In this document: in pieces, positions 11,601-22,815 of the stretch
Layout: every line of letters starts with the position of its first letter
Position numbering within the stretch: the stretch's first letter is position 1
NCBI GenBank assembly: GCA_963969495.1
Contig: OZ018318.1
Span: forward strand, 100,617,141 to 100,681,140
DNA: 64,000 bases
Direction of reading: 5' to 3'
From: Ceratothoa steindachneri
Lineage: Eukaryota; Arthropoda; Malacostraca; Isopoda; Cymothoidae
Program-made: the position numbers and the translations under genes
The notes under the pieces: generated by a model
The model's input: the letters and a program-made list of their open reading frames with translations, nothing else
What the model was told of the DNA's origin: nothing
Databases searched by the model: none

Positions 11601-14600
11601 ATGGAGGTCATCGACCACCCCTAATCAAAATCAGGCTGTGCATCCGGAGAGCACAAAGATAGATCGAGGCAGGAAAATGAAGCGGTTCTCGGGTAGTGAT
11701 GCGTAAACTTATCCACATTTAGGACACCCATCTCAATCTTGTCGATCAGATCGGCAAGGACTTGATCCCGGGGATTAATAGAGTAGTCTACCGTTTAGAT
11801 CTCCGAGCAAGAGAAAGGGTCTCGGCAACCGTGCCACGACGCGGCGGAAGTTCCGGGCGTCGAAGTCTGCTGACGGTGGAATGTACGCGGAAATAACAGT
11901 ATACCACCTATCAAGATGCATCTGCAGAGCTACTGCCTGAAAGGAGCTATCTAAAAAGAAGAGAATAACGGAGACATTATACCGCGGCCGCGAAACAATT
12001 ATACCCCGGGATGGTGGGCAGGGGGATTGCGCCCAGCATGGTCTCTTGCAGAAAGATAGCTAACGGGGAACGGGAGGAGACGAACCTCCGCAACTCTTCC
12101 CAGTTGGTCCGGAGTTCGCGGCAATTCTATTGAATGAATATGCCCTCCAGGCCTAGTTCGGAGGCCCTCTTCGAAGAGAAGACCCTCATCGGAATTGCCG
12201 TAGAATTCCCAGAGGCAGAATTCAGGCGCTGTTGGCCGGACAATGCGCTGTCGCCTTCGAAGACTTATTGGGGGAGGTTGGGCTCGCCATGCGAGTCTTT
12301 TCCTCCCTCCGACTCGAAACATTAGGCGGGCGGGGAGCCTTCTTTTTGAGGATCCACCGTCTCCGAGCCACCCAGCCCACCAGTGGGAGTGGGCGAAGGA
12401 GCCGAAGCTCCTTAAGTGCTGTCCTCCTTTCGGCGGACAGCTTTAGGAACCCCGGAAGATAGCCTAGCGACCAAATTCAGGGGTGTTGCCTCCTGTGAGT
12501 CTAACGACTCGGTGGAGGCGCGTGACCGTTTCGCCTTACTGGAAACGGTTACGCTGGGTGAAGGAGGACCGGGGGGCCTGGTTTTAGCCGGGGCTGGGTG
12601 TGAACCCTTTGTGCAGCCAGCCAGCTTGACGAGGGGAGCGCCGGGGGTGGGTAGAACCCGCAGAACAGTTCCGAATGGGCGCGGAAACGACCGTACTTGT
12701 AGGCCTGGAGGGGCCAGGAGCAGAGCGTGTCTTTTTCAACATTGAGGCATAGGATGTCCCGGGTAGCGCTGGGCGCGCCAGGACGAAGTCCTTAGCCTCG
12801 CGAAATGAGAAACGACCCTGAGCCTGAACGGCCAGGATTTCCTTTTGGAGGAGATACGCACCACATTGCTTCGAAGAAGTGGTGTGCGTCTCTCCACAAT
12901 TGACACACTTGGCCACACACGATTTAGACTTATCGTGTGCGGCCTTGGAGAAGCGATTAGTATGGCCGAAGTGGTGGCAGTAATAGCAGCTCCGCGGCAG
13001 TGGCACGAATGCCTTCACGCGTTAGAGATACCAGCCGGCACGCATCGACTCAGGGAGCTTGTCACAGTCGAACGTGACGAAGAGTGATGGGGTGGGTCTC
13101 GAGGCCCTTCCCTGTTTTCTCATCACATGTTCGACTTTAACCGATACATGGTAGCCAGTTTTAAGGAGAGGTTATCTATGGAGTAGTCCACGAGTTCCCT
13201 CGCATAAACGACTCCTTTCGCGAAGTTCATGGTAGAGTGCGGCGTCAAACTCACAGGCGTGCCATCAACTGTCCGAAGGGCACTAATCATGGCCGCCTTG
13301 GAGGGATCCAACGCATTCGCACCAACAGGCTCTCGTGCCAGAATCTCTACCAATCAGGCTAACTAGTGTTCTTCTCTGATGGAACATGTTGTCCTTGGCT
13401 AACATGCTGGAAAACGCCAGGTAGTCTCTCAATGAAGGGTCCCGCAATGCGCACTTGCGACTTTGGTCTTGGTATGGGCTCCCCCAGATGGGGGAGCATC
13501 GGGGCCGAATATGCTGATCTTGGCCTGGTCACTTGCCGAAACGACAGCGGACCCGTCCGTCCTATGAGCTCCCGCGGAGGGAATGAATGAATAGTGCCGA
13601 AAAGAAATGCTGCAAAGCCGAAACGGACTAGCCCGCAGCCAAATTCAAGGACGGGTAATTTGCATGAGTGTTCTCAATAAAAATATAGACATCTGGAGAA
13701 TATACAAAAATATAGCTATGAAATTAAGATTAATATTATGGAAGTAGAGGAATTTAAAACAATCAAGGGGTGTAAAAGGATATAAAAAATAAACTATTGA
13801 GAACTCGACAAAGAAAAAAAACAGACTATAGCTGGATCAACAATAGATACAAGAACAGAGAATATAAAATCATGAAATAATATATTAAATTTTGGCTAAA
13901 AGATTAGATTCTTCTAAAAATTTAAAAATTCTATTCACATTAAAAGGATCGCGGAGGGATTTCTTTTCTTTTTAGGAGGTGAGGGTGGGAAATGAACCCG
14001 CTTCTCTCCACCACCGGTAGGAGCTCTTAGACCGGATGGATCGGCCTCAGCAAGATCCTTCTCTGAAATGGAGACGGACTTTGTTCTCAAAGGGGCACCA
14101 GCCTGGGGAGGATGCCTCTTCTTTCTTGTGAGTCCTCAGGGTCCTGAGCCGTCTGAGGAGAAGCTTGCAGAGGGACGGGTTCGTCGGACCAATGGAAGAT
14201 TTTGCCGTCTGGCGCTGGGTCAACTCCGGGACCATGTACATCTCAAGGGTCTCAATGTGTGCCTCCCACCCTCCAAGACATCACGGATCCCATTCTAGGT
14301 ACATTTTATCTTGTCTATAGCCGGCGAACACGGCATCCATTGGGGAAGAGAGCGGGGCAGAATACACGACTGCATGATTGTAGGGGGCACGGTTTGGTGA
14401 ACTTCCTAAGGGGTTTGGCCCTAAAGAGTCACTCTCACCGGGAGCGGACAATTTGGGGCCGCCTGTCAGCTCTCTTGGAAGTCCCCTGTGAAGGTAAAGG
14501 AGGGACTGCCGCTGGAAAGAAGATAGAGTCGCCTAAGAGCGCCTCCAGAGAAGGTGGTGAGGAGGAGTCCACCGCATATGTACGCTTAGGAGAGGAGTAA

Positions 14601-15117
14601 GCTGCCTGTCCGGTACAAGAAGTTTGGAGGGGCCCATGACATGAGAAAGCATAGCGAGGGTACCTCCTTTTCTGATGTGTAGCTGCCCGAGAGCGGCTCG
14701 TACGATGGTAAAGGGGGTAAAGGTTGTTTTTGTTTTTTTTAGTTAGCCTACACGCAGCGTGGTAGGCAGGTTAGGGTAGGGAACCGGCTTGGTCACTAGC
14801 TTCTGTTCTCGGTTCACCACGCCTAACATTTTGTCGTAGGAGTGTTCGGTTCCGTGATCTAGATGAGAGACGGTTCGTGATTGAGGAGGTCCATGGGCAG
14901 GAGAAGAATGGACCAACAAAACGGGTAGAGAAAAGATGATTGTAAAGGGACGACGGAAGGGCAGGAACAAGATCGAGAGTTGGTACAGGAAACGGAGCTT
15001 AAGCGTTAGCGAAGGAAAGAAGTGGGGCTAAGCTGGGGCCAGACACTGCGCTGAGTTCCGTCAGGACGCCGACCAAAGAAACATATCGCTGTGCCCCTTA
15101 CGGGGTTGTGTTGCCCG
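8655..15117 (-). mobile_element. I-like retrotransposon copy J, near full length
   Basis: Begins with the poly(A)-equivalent ATTTTTTTAATTTTAAGAGC and the 3' UTR (8655-8960), then RNase H (about 9016-9600), post-RT region (9600-10110), RT (10110-11480), endonuclease (11480-12160), ORF1 (12160-14600) and 5' UTR ending in CCCCTTACGGGG at 15117. RT keeps FFDLDKAYDTTWR, GVPQGSVLSFALFALSI and LYVDD. About 250 bases are missing near 10128. Frames are broken many times, so it is a pseudo-element. It is interrupted by a 367-base insertion at 13583-13949. No target duplication was found around it. Confidence 0.88.
13583..13949 (-). mobile_element. Short retroposon with ATTC-type tail inserted in copy J
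   Basis: The 10-base word CGCGGAGGGA stands on both sides (13573-13582 and 13950-13959) and occurs once in the corresponding place of the family, so it is a target site duplication. Reading the minus strand, the insert ends in GGCTGCGGGCTAGTCCGTTT, a GCAGCAT word, CGGCACTATTCATTC and the duplication. The same terminal 62 bases form a second insertion at 16038-16099. The rest (13650-13949) is AT-rich without a recognisable tRNA-like head. A SINE or other small retroposon is inferred. Confidence 0.72.
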
Positions 15118-15395
15118 ACGTTGGTGTTTGTGAATGTTCTTATAGTATGGAATGTGGCTATAACCTTCGTGTTAGGAGTGAAGGTCATGTATGGGTCCAG
15201 TGATGTTTAGTAGTGTTGGGTTACTGTTGAGTGTGAGCGGTTGGCCGTGTAACATGTGTGGTTGGCTTCATTGGTGTTTGTCAGCAGGATAGAGTGTGAC
15301 TTGATTTCGGGGGGGAGGTAAACATTGTTTAATGCCAACCAGTTTTGAAGGTGCTGCAGGTAGGTGTTTAGGTTGCTCGAGGTTGTCCCTTCCAC
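15118..15395 (-). pseudogene. Jockey/CR1-like RT fragment
   Basis: Minus frame contains NLNTYLQHLQNWLALNNVYL followed by PPEIKSHSILLTNTNEAN, the pattern of the region after the catalytic box in jockey-type reverse transcriptases (a short helix, W-hydrophobic stretch, then P-E-K-S/T). Further on FHTIRTFTNTNV resembles the T-F-x2-H-I motif. It abuts the 5' end of copy J. Short, with frame breaks; clade not certain. Confidence 0.45.
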
Positions 15396-15578
15396 TACAA
15401 TATAAAGTGGAAAGAGGCGAAGAGGGTCGGGTACAAACCCTTGAACTGACCCGATCCGAGTGAATCAGACTGGGAATTTCACCTGACGACCCCCGACCCC
15501 CACTCCTTCAAGGTAAGGAAGGGGAACGGCCCCACCTGCTGTCATTGAAAGAGGTATAATACCGTCTGTGAGAACCAC

Positions 15579-15695
15579 CTGTGAGAAAAGCGAAAGCTTC
15601 AGCTTATCTTCCTCTCGATCGATGAGGCGTCGGTAATTGCGGACTAAGATCTCGATTAACTGATCAGTCTGAAGCAGCGCCAGCACACTCGACAC
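15579..15695 (-). CDS. Host gene internal exon
   Basis: 117 bases, 39 codons, phase 0 at both ends. Acceptor CCTTTCTCAG before GTGTCGAGTG; donor TTCTCACAG then GTGGTT, a weaker donor than those of the other exons. The peptide (VSSVLALLQTDQLIEILVRN, then YRRLIDREEDKLKLSLFSQ) is strongly helical and amphipathic. It joins in frame to the exon at 21569-21673 upstream and to 5820-6023 downstream. There may be alternative use of a later donor because the frame stays open for another 30 codons. Confidence 0.78.
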
Positions 15696-16037
15696 CTGAG
15701 AAAGGAATTATTCATGGGATTATTACACACCTATCATTCAAATTTTAGTCTGCCACTTCCAATGACTTTTATAAAAAAGGGAGATAGCAGATGCTTGCTC
15801 GATGTGAGACAAACATGAAAAAGAATGAAGAGTTTGTGTGGTGATGGAGTGAATGACGTGCAATGAAGTGTAGAACTGGGTGGTAGGAATCAAGGTGGTG
15901 TGGCAGTGCTTTGGAGTGAATGGTATGAAGCAATGGTTGGGTATGAATGTGAGAGTTAGAGATTTATGTGGGTGAAAATGCAATTTGCAAGGACGAAGCT
16001 GTGCATGGTTGTATAGACCCTGTAATGATGGCAGTGA

Positions 16038-16099
16038 ATGAATGAATGAATAGTGCCGAAAAAAGATGCTGCAAAGCCCAAACGGACTATCCCGCAGCC
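16038..16099 (-). mobile_element. 62-bp truncated retroposon with 14-bp duplication
   Basis: Flanked by AATGATGGCAGTGA (16024-16037) and AATGATGACAGTGA (16100-16113), a target duplication with one mismatch. The insert is, on the minus strand, GGCTGCGGGATAGTCCGTTT, GGGCTTTGCAGCATC and an (ATTC)n tail. It equals the 3' end of the insertion at 13583-13949, so it is a severely 5'-truncated member of that family. Confidence 0.75.
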
Positions 16100-16171
16100 A
16101 ATGATGACAGTGAAGCTGAAAATGAGAGGTTCTGGAAGGAATAGGAAAGAGTGATGGATTGAATTGTGAAT

Positions 16172-16440
16172 GGGTATCGATTGAGGGTTGTAAGAGATAT
16201 GAATGTGGGAATGTGTGACAGATTGGTTTGGACATGTGGAATGAATGGGCAGAATGGGGTGTGTTGGGTGAGGTGGAGGGGTTTGCCAGTGTGGACGCAA
16301 AGTAAAATGTGGAGTGAGTGTGTGAGGGATGATATGGATATGTTGGGAATAGAGGATTATATGGCACAAGATGGACAGATGAGGAGGATAGTCATCACCC
16401 GTCCAACCACATAAATGGGAAAACATAATGATGATGATGA
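16172..16440 (+). pseudogene. RTE-like non-LTR ORF C-terminus and tail
   Basis: Plus frame has DRLVWTCGMNGQNGVCW and SKMWSECVRDDMDMLGI followed by QDGQMRRIVI. This is the very common C-terminal pattern of RTE-type elements (R-W-x-G-H-x-x-R-M, W-x-x-C-V-x-x-D-M, then W-R). The segment ends with an (ATG)n tail, AACATAATGATGATGATGA, at about 16422-16440, also usual for RTE. The stretch upstream to about 15790 may belong to it but has no clear frame. The 62-bp retroposon lies inside that stretch. Confidence 0.65.
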
Positions 16441-17034
16441 ATAGGTGACTGAATGAGAGAGGAGATGACTGGAGCTTTTGGTACACCCGGAGAAAATCAT
16501 AATGGAGAGGGTTCTGTGCTGAGAGGAACTTAAGTGTAGCAAACATTCTTTCAACACAATAGTGTGAATAAACACACATAGAGTGAGGTGACAAGTATTT
16601 GCTGATATAAATTTTCAATATTTCTAAAATATTTCGGGCTTTCGTCTGGTTATAAAACTAACAGGAAGCTCAGTAAACAAATTTAACACAAGTAATACAC
16701 ATGAGAAGGATGGTCTTTGTATATAACAGTAATTGCTAATAAACACAATTTAGCAGATGACAAAAGTATTCAAACACTAATAATATGTGAGAATATTGTT
16801 ATTAACCCCCTATAAAGTCTATTACGAGACTAAAATTGGAGATTCGAGAAATTTCTAGAAACGAAACCGATGTAAACTATAGAATATTAGCACCGTCATC
16901 CATTAATAAGTATCCATAGAAGAAGGACATTTGATTTGATCAATGATGAAGGTCAAATATGTTATTTGACATTAAATAATTAAACTTCATTCAAATGGAT
17001 ATAGGATTATTTGTGAGTGAGTTGAAGTGCCTTA
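16441..17034. other. AT-rich intron, nothing recognised
   Basis: No open segment with splice borders and no match to the element families in this window. Confidence 0.45.
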
Positions 17035-20000
17035 TGCAACTGCGTATATACTGGCACAAAGTGTGCTCCAAAAAGGCAGAGCGCAATAATCCCGGCGCTA
17101 TAGAAGCTTTGGGAGCAGAAGCGTGGCGATAAATAGTCAGAGGTGACACCTAGCTCTCGAAGGAGTGCCCTAGCCCTAAATCTAAAGGGATTAAGGTATG
17201 ACTGGCGTCTCTTGGTGGCATAGGCACCGTCGAGATCAGCTGAGGATGCAGTGAGAGCTGTTGGCAACTGGGAGAGGCGCCGGGCTCGCGCGTACAGGCG
17301 AATAATGCACTGTGCACGGCGCAGAACGAGTGGAGTCTCCCTAGCATCGACAAGTAGGCTCTCAATGGGGGAAGTGCGGAAGGCACCGGTCGCAAGGCGA
17401 AGGCCAGTGCGGTGGATCGAGTCCACCTTCCGCAATACACGCTCCTCTGCGGATGCATAAAACTCGCATTCGTAGTCGAGCTTCGAACGAACAAAAGATT
17501 GATAAAAAAGTAAGGCAGTTGCCCCAGGCGCTGAACGTCACGGAGCGAAGAATATCCATGGAGTGGGTACAAGAGACCCAAAGGCTGCGAATATGAGCCT
17601 CCCAGGTGAGGCGTCGGTCAAATACAAGACCAAGGAAACGGTGCAATTCAACCACTTCCAGGCATACCCAATTAAGAAACAAGTCTGATTCAGGGTGGAG
17701 ACGTGGATGGCGGTAGAAGTGCACCACCTTAGTCTTGGCCAAAGAAAACCGAAACCTGTGCACTTCGGCATAGCGAGAGACGCGGTTCAATGCCTGTTGG
17801 AGTCGGCATCTGGGCCGCGCCAAAAGAGATCGAAAGGTCGTCTACATAGAGCGTAGCGAGAACATCTTCCGGCAGCATCGAGGTGATGCCGTTGATGCTC
17901 AGGGCAAAGAGTGTGACAATGAGGACACTTCTGTACGGGACACCCTTTCCCTGCTCCATTGGGCCGGAGAGGGCTCCCCCACCCATACGCGGGGTCGACG
18001 ATCTCGCAAAAGTTCAGATATAAAGATTGGGAGGCGTCCCATAGCCTGCATCGTGTGGAGAGTCTCCATGATATCGTATCACTATGCGGTATCATAGGCC
18101 TTCTACAGATCGAAAAGCACAGTCTTAGTTCTGTCTACGAAGGAAAGCCATGCAAATGACATTTTCCAGTCAGAGCAGATATCCGATGTGAAGTGCAACT
18201 TGCGGAAGCCGCACTGTACAGAAGAAAGGTGGCTTCTGCTGTACAGGATCAAGGCTAGTCTAACATTTACCCATTTCTCCATCGACTTGCACACACAAGA
18301 TGTTAGAGAGATTGGGCGGAAACAGGCCGGAGTAGAGTGATCTCTCCCGCTTTGCCATCTTTAGTGCAGTAGCCATTATTAGCCTGGGAGGACCCCCTTT
18401 GTCCAGGTCCTGTTAAACAAATCTAACAGGAAGGCCATGCCTCGCTCACCCTGCTGTCGAAGGCATGGTATACGGGACATCGTCCGGACCAGGGGTGGTG
18501 TCCGCGCATGAAGCTAGAGCGGAATGCAACTCACTCAATGTAAGCCTGCCGATAAAGCTTTTCCATCTCTGGATGTAAAGTAGAGTCGGCGGCCTTCAGC
18601 GACATAATGATGTGCATTGAATGCTGGCGGGGCAGTATCCCGGCAAGAGAATGCAGAGAAAGCGATCGCGAAGGACTCCGCCACGGACGCAGGGTCAGAG
18701 GTTGTGGTCCCATTCTCGCGGAGAACAGAAGTGGGGGGTCTTGCGAGAACTTGCCCAGAATCCTTTTGACTCGCCTCCACAGCTCTGCTAGAAGGGGTCT
18801 TTCCGTTAAGTGAAGACATGTATGCCCACCAGGATGAGCAACGGGCGTGCTTCGAAACCTACCCAAACCTAGCCTCACAATCAGCTGACTACCACGGAAA
18901 CCGGCGTGCAAAACGTTCAGAGATTCGAGGAATAATAGTTAGGCTGAGGGCGATGAGGTTGCCGGAGAACTCAACGTCAAGCTGCGTCAGCATCAAGCAC
19001 CACCGGGGTCTCTCCCTCTCAGGAGGCAACGGTGCAGAAAATATTTTAATGAGAAAGTAATCACTACCATGGAGGTCATTGATCAACTCCCCCAACCCAA
19101 AATCAGGCTGTGCATCAGGAGAGAACAAGGATAGATCAATACAGGAAAATGAAGCTGTTCTCTGGCAGTGATGCGTAAACTCATCCACATTTAGGACACC
19201 TATCTCTAACTCGTCGATCAAGACAGCAAGACCCTCATCCATGGGATTGATCGAATAGTCTCTCTACAGGGGGTGTCAAACGTTCAAATCCCCCCCCCCC
19301 CCTAGCAGTAGAAACAGGGTGTCTACTTGTTTGGCGATTTTGAATTCAAGAACTGTTCAAGGTTTTCAAGGACTTTTAAAAAATAATCAAGGACAGGTTT
19401 TAGCCAGTTTTTTTTTCTTTAAATTAAAAAGTACAATAAACATTATGGGACATTGATGAAGGTGAGGTATTTAAGGGAAAAATGGGTTATAAGCAAAGCA
19501 TAACCAAAATCAACCTACCAGTGCAAAAAAACAAGAACAAGGTATACAAGCGACAGTCACAGAAGTATAGCGAGCATCCATCATAAAATACAATGCATCC
19601 AAAGCATACATACGAGTATGTTCACTCAAATTAGTGAGTAGATTAACTTAAATATTACAATTTTCCTAATAGACATTAAAAAGTATATAAATAGTGAATT
19701 TGAAAAATCACTCAATGATTTATTTTTTAAATTCAAGGACCATGTACCTTTTTCATCAAATTCAAGGACTTTTCAAGGATTTCAAGGGGGAAAATAAATT
19801 CAAGGGCTTTTCAAGGACTTCAAGGGCAGTAGACACCCTAAGAAAAGGCCACGATGACGCGGAAGTCGGCTGAAGGTAGAATGTACGCAGAAATAACAGT
19901 ATATGTGCTATCGAATTGCAGCTGCATTGCTACTGGCTGAAAATGAGGTATTTAAAGCAAAGAGAAAAACGGAGACATCATGCCCGGTGTAAATGGCGCA

Positions 20001-21105
20001 TTCTCCTGCCCATCCCCCCCATCCCGTCCTAGTGGGGACACAAAACCCTTATACCCCGGGATGGTGGGCAGGAGGCACGCGCCAGGCATGGTCTGCAAAA
20101 TGATAACTAATGGAAAACAGGAGGATACAAGCCTCCGCAGCAGCTCCCAGTTGGCCCGGAGTCCGCGGTAATTCTATTGAAGAAATATGCCCTCCAGGCA
20201 TAGTTCGGAGGAGATGCAGGGGGCCATATTGGAAGAGAAAACCGTCACGGAATTGGTCGTACGCTTCTAGGAGGCAGTTCGCTGTTGACGAACAAGGCCC
20301 TGAAGCTCTGTCGTGCGAGATTGGGATCGCTAATCGCGTTTTCCTCCCTCCGCCTCGAAACCTTTGGAGTAAGGGTTGCTTCGGAGGCGGGAGTCCCACC
20401 TTTGGAAGATCCACCGTCTCCAAGCCACGCAGTCCAGCTTTGGGTGGGGGCGTAGGAGCCGAAACTCCTTTGATGCTTCCTTTTCGGGGAGCAGCTTTAG
20501 AAACCCGGGAAGACGGCCACACGACGAACCTTACGGGAATGGCCGTACGCTTCCCGGAGGCAGAACTTCGGGCGCTGTCGCCTTCGAGGACACATCAGGG
20601 GAAGTTGGGCTCGCTATGAGAGTCTTTTCCTCCCTCCGCCTCGAAACCTTAGGCAGGTAGGGGTCCCTCCTTTGGAGGCATCCAGCCTAGCACTCGATGT
20701 TGGCGTAGGAGCTGAATCTCCTTTGGTGTTGTCCTCCTTTCGGTGTGCAGTTTTAGGGACCCGGGAAGACGGCCTCACCACCAACTTCAGGGGTGTTGAC
20801 TCCTGTGAGACTAAAGATTCGGTGGAGTCGCAGCCAACCCCCGCCGAGGCATCACGTATCCAAATCGCGGATTCTGTCTTGTGTTTTGTCGACCACTGCA
20901 AAGTTAAAATGCAGTACGTTAGGGGGCACGGACCGACAGGCCCTGCTCTTTTTCCCTTAAGGGGGTTGGACCGCCTGCATTTTCTCTTGGCAATCCCCTA
21001 TGATAAGAAAAGTGGGACTGCCCAACCCAGTGAGAGGGCTTCCCTAAGTGCACTCAGGCCGGGAGGATGTGCAGCTACTTCAGCTACCCTGTGTGTTGGA
21101 GATTG
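17035..21105 (-). mobile_element. I-like retrotransposon copy L
   Basis: A 3'-truncated copy: it starts inside the RNase H region (CTGCGTATATACTGGCAC) and has no 3' UTR. It continues through the thumb and RT (17150-18480; GVPYRSVLIVTLFALSINGI and LYVDDLSISFGAAQ are present), the linker (18480-18900), endonuclease (18890-20130, with DEFTHHC, SCIDLSLFSPDAQPDFGLGE), the ORF1 tail (20130-20900) and a short piece of 5' sequence to about 21105. It is interrupted by a hAT-like MITE at 19315-19840. A segment at the ORF1/ORF2 junction is duplicated (about 20233-20470 and 20527-20790). All frames are broken. Confidence 0.82.
19315..19840. mobile_element. hAT-like non-autonomous element (MITE)
   Basis: Terminal inverted repeats: CAGGGTGTCTACTTG at the left and, reading inward from the right, TAGGGTGTCTACTGCCCTTG. 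The interior is rich in TTCAAGG words facing inward from both ends and has no ORF. The termini and the CCTTGAA-rich subterminal region are typical of non-autonomous hAT elements widespread in animals. It splits copy L between two matching endonuclease segments. Flanks (AGTAGAAA and AGAAAAGG) give at best a decayed 8-bp duplication. Confidence 0.8.
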
Positions 21106-21568
21106 AGATGTCCTTGTGTATTAAAGAAAGCTATGGTGCATTGGGTGTACGCGTCTTAATGTAGTTGTGAAAATTTTTTAGGTGGGATTGTAGGGAGAGG
21201 TGGATCCCTGGATTAAGGTGTGAATGTTATTTGGGTTTGTTTTTTGTAGTTCTTGCTACGTGTCGTGGATGCCGTTGAATTGTGAGGTAGGGGCTTTGCG
21301 TTGAAGGGGCGAAGGGCGAGGTTGTTTAGAGATTCCAGGTCAACTGAGGGTGTAGTTATTTAAGATCTGCAAGTGGATGCATCGCTGGTGGTGCCATGTG
21401 TAGCAACAAGTGCATAAAACCGCGGTTGTGAGCGGTAGACTTAAACAAATAGCATTGACAGACTGGGAATTCGAATCTCCCTTCATGCGGTACTGGTAGG
21501 GGACTTTTTTTATAGCCCCATTCAACACTTCACACCTTCAACAATGACGGGATGAGTGGTCATCTCAC

Positions 21569-21673
21569 CTGCTCAGGAGATCCTTTTTCCAGAATAATGA
21601 GGGCGAGGGCGAACACATCTTGAGGGGTGGGTTGCGAAGTCTTTGAAATCTCTTGTTTCAAGATATTCAAAAC
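21569..21673 (-). CDS. Host gene internal exon
   Basis: 105 bases, 35 codons, phase 0 at both ends. Acceptor CTCTCCTGCAG precedes GTTTTGAATATC; the donor is GAGCAG then GTGAGATG. Peptide: VLNILKQEISKTSQPTPQDV, then FALALIILEKGSPEQ. Joins in frame to 25020-25118 and 15579-15695. The surrounding 2 kb has no element similarity within the exon itself, which supports a unique host coding exon. Confidence 0.82.
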
Positions 21674-21946
21674 CTGCAGGAGAGAACAGTCAACTGTATC
21701 AATGCCAAAGAAATAACCAAAACATAAGGGATATAGTGGATGGTCTAAATAGGAGAGAGAACAGATGCTGGCGTTGTGTGTGACGTAGATGAAGGGGGAT
21801 GAAGAGTTTATGTGCGATAGAACGACAGGAATGAGATCAGGTGCAATTCGTAGTGGTAGGGTAGGAGGGTAGGTAGGAGGAGGGCACGATGGTAGGTCGG
21901 GGAGGGTGGTAAGAGATGGAAGCTATGTAAAGTAGTAGATATATAA

Positions 21947-22174
21947 AGGGTGATCAAAAAGTCACTAGGCACTTTTCTTTTTTTTAATTATTTCAGACAA
22001 CTAATGGCAGTTTTTAGAAATAAAATAAAAAGGATCTAAGTCTGTATTTATGCTAACGGGTCTCATTTCAAAATTGTTTATAAACTTTATTCATAATATT
22101 CTCCTGTTTTTTAATATTGAAACGTGTTTCTGTTAATAAAAATATAAGTGCACAGTGACTTTTTGATCGCACTG
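21947..22174. mobile_element. Mariner-like MITE
   Basis: Inverted termini AGGGTGATCAAAAAGTCACT (left) and, inward from the right, CAGTGCGATCAAAAAGTCAC, followed in both cases by a GCAC word and an AT-rich, ORF-less interior. The GATCAAAAAGTC core is typical of mariner-type inverted repeats. TA borders are not clean: the left flank is ATATA then A. Confidence 0.7.
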
Positions 22175-22690
22175 CAGAACAGACCACCCTAATGCAGTGA
22201 ATCACCCAACACGGGACGATAGGTTCCCAGCACACCATCTTCAGCTATTTCACACATGGGTGTGGCCCTATTTGGTTGTCTTCAACGACGAACCGCTAAC
22301 AAAAAAAGCAACTCAAAACAATAACATCTCTGCCAGACTTTGAAAAAAGTGAAGAAGGTACATAGTCTCAATTTTCATACTTAAAGCGATTGGGGCCGGA
22401 AGGACACGCCTCCTTAGGATTCAGGCGATTTGTCTCTCCTGTGGCCGCCCCCCACACATCATCATTTTCTGTACCAGCCTTTTCAAACACCTCCAACACA
22501 TGCCCACGTTGGTTTTTGCTTTCTTACTATAATCATTATCAACAGATTCCCACACTATTGGGGTTAGCTAAATGTGCCCACCCCACACTTTCTCCGCCCA
22601 TTACGCATCATTGGTTATCTTTAACCGTTTTCCCACATGAGGTTAACGCGCATCAATGCCACTCGAGCTGCCAGCCACCTTCATGCTCTA

Positions 22691-22815
22691 TTAACCCTTT
22701 GATGCCCGAATTAGCTATATCTATATAAAATATAACCTTTAAATCAATATATATTAAAAGTCAAAGTGGCTTGCAATTGTGGTTCCACACGGCGTATAGG
22801 CCCTTAAAGGGTTAA
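22691..22815. mobile_element. piggyBac-like MITE with TTAA borders
   Basis: Starts TTAACCCTTTGATGCCC and ends GGGCCCTT-type sequence reading inward as TTAACCCTTTAAGGGCC. Both borders are TTAA (22691-22694 and 22812-22815), followed by CCCTTT, the hallmark of piggyBac target duplication and termini. Only 117 bases long between the TTAA words, non-coding. Confidence 0.68.

Noticed and set aside
15738..16618. Two minus-strand frames of 209 and 220 codons
   Set aside because: Biased Pro/His/Ser/Thr composition, overlap each other in different frames and run antisense to the RTE-like fragment and across the 62-bp retroposon.
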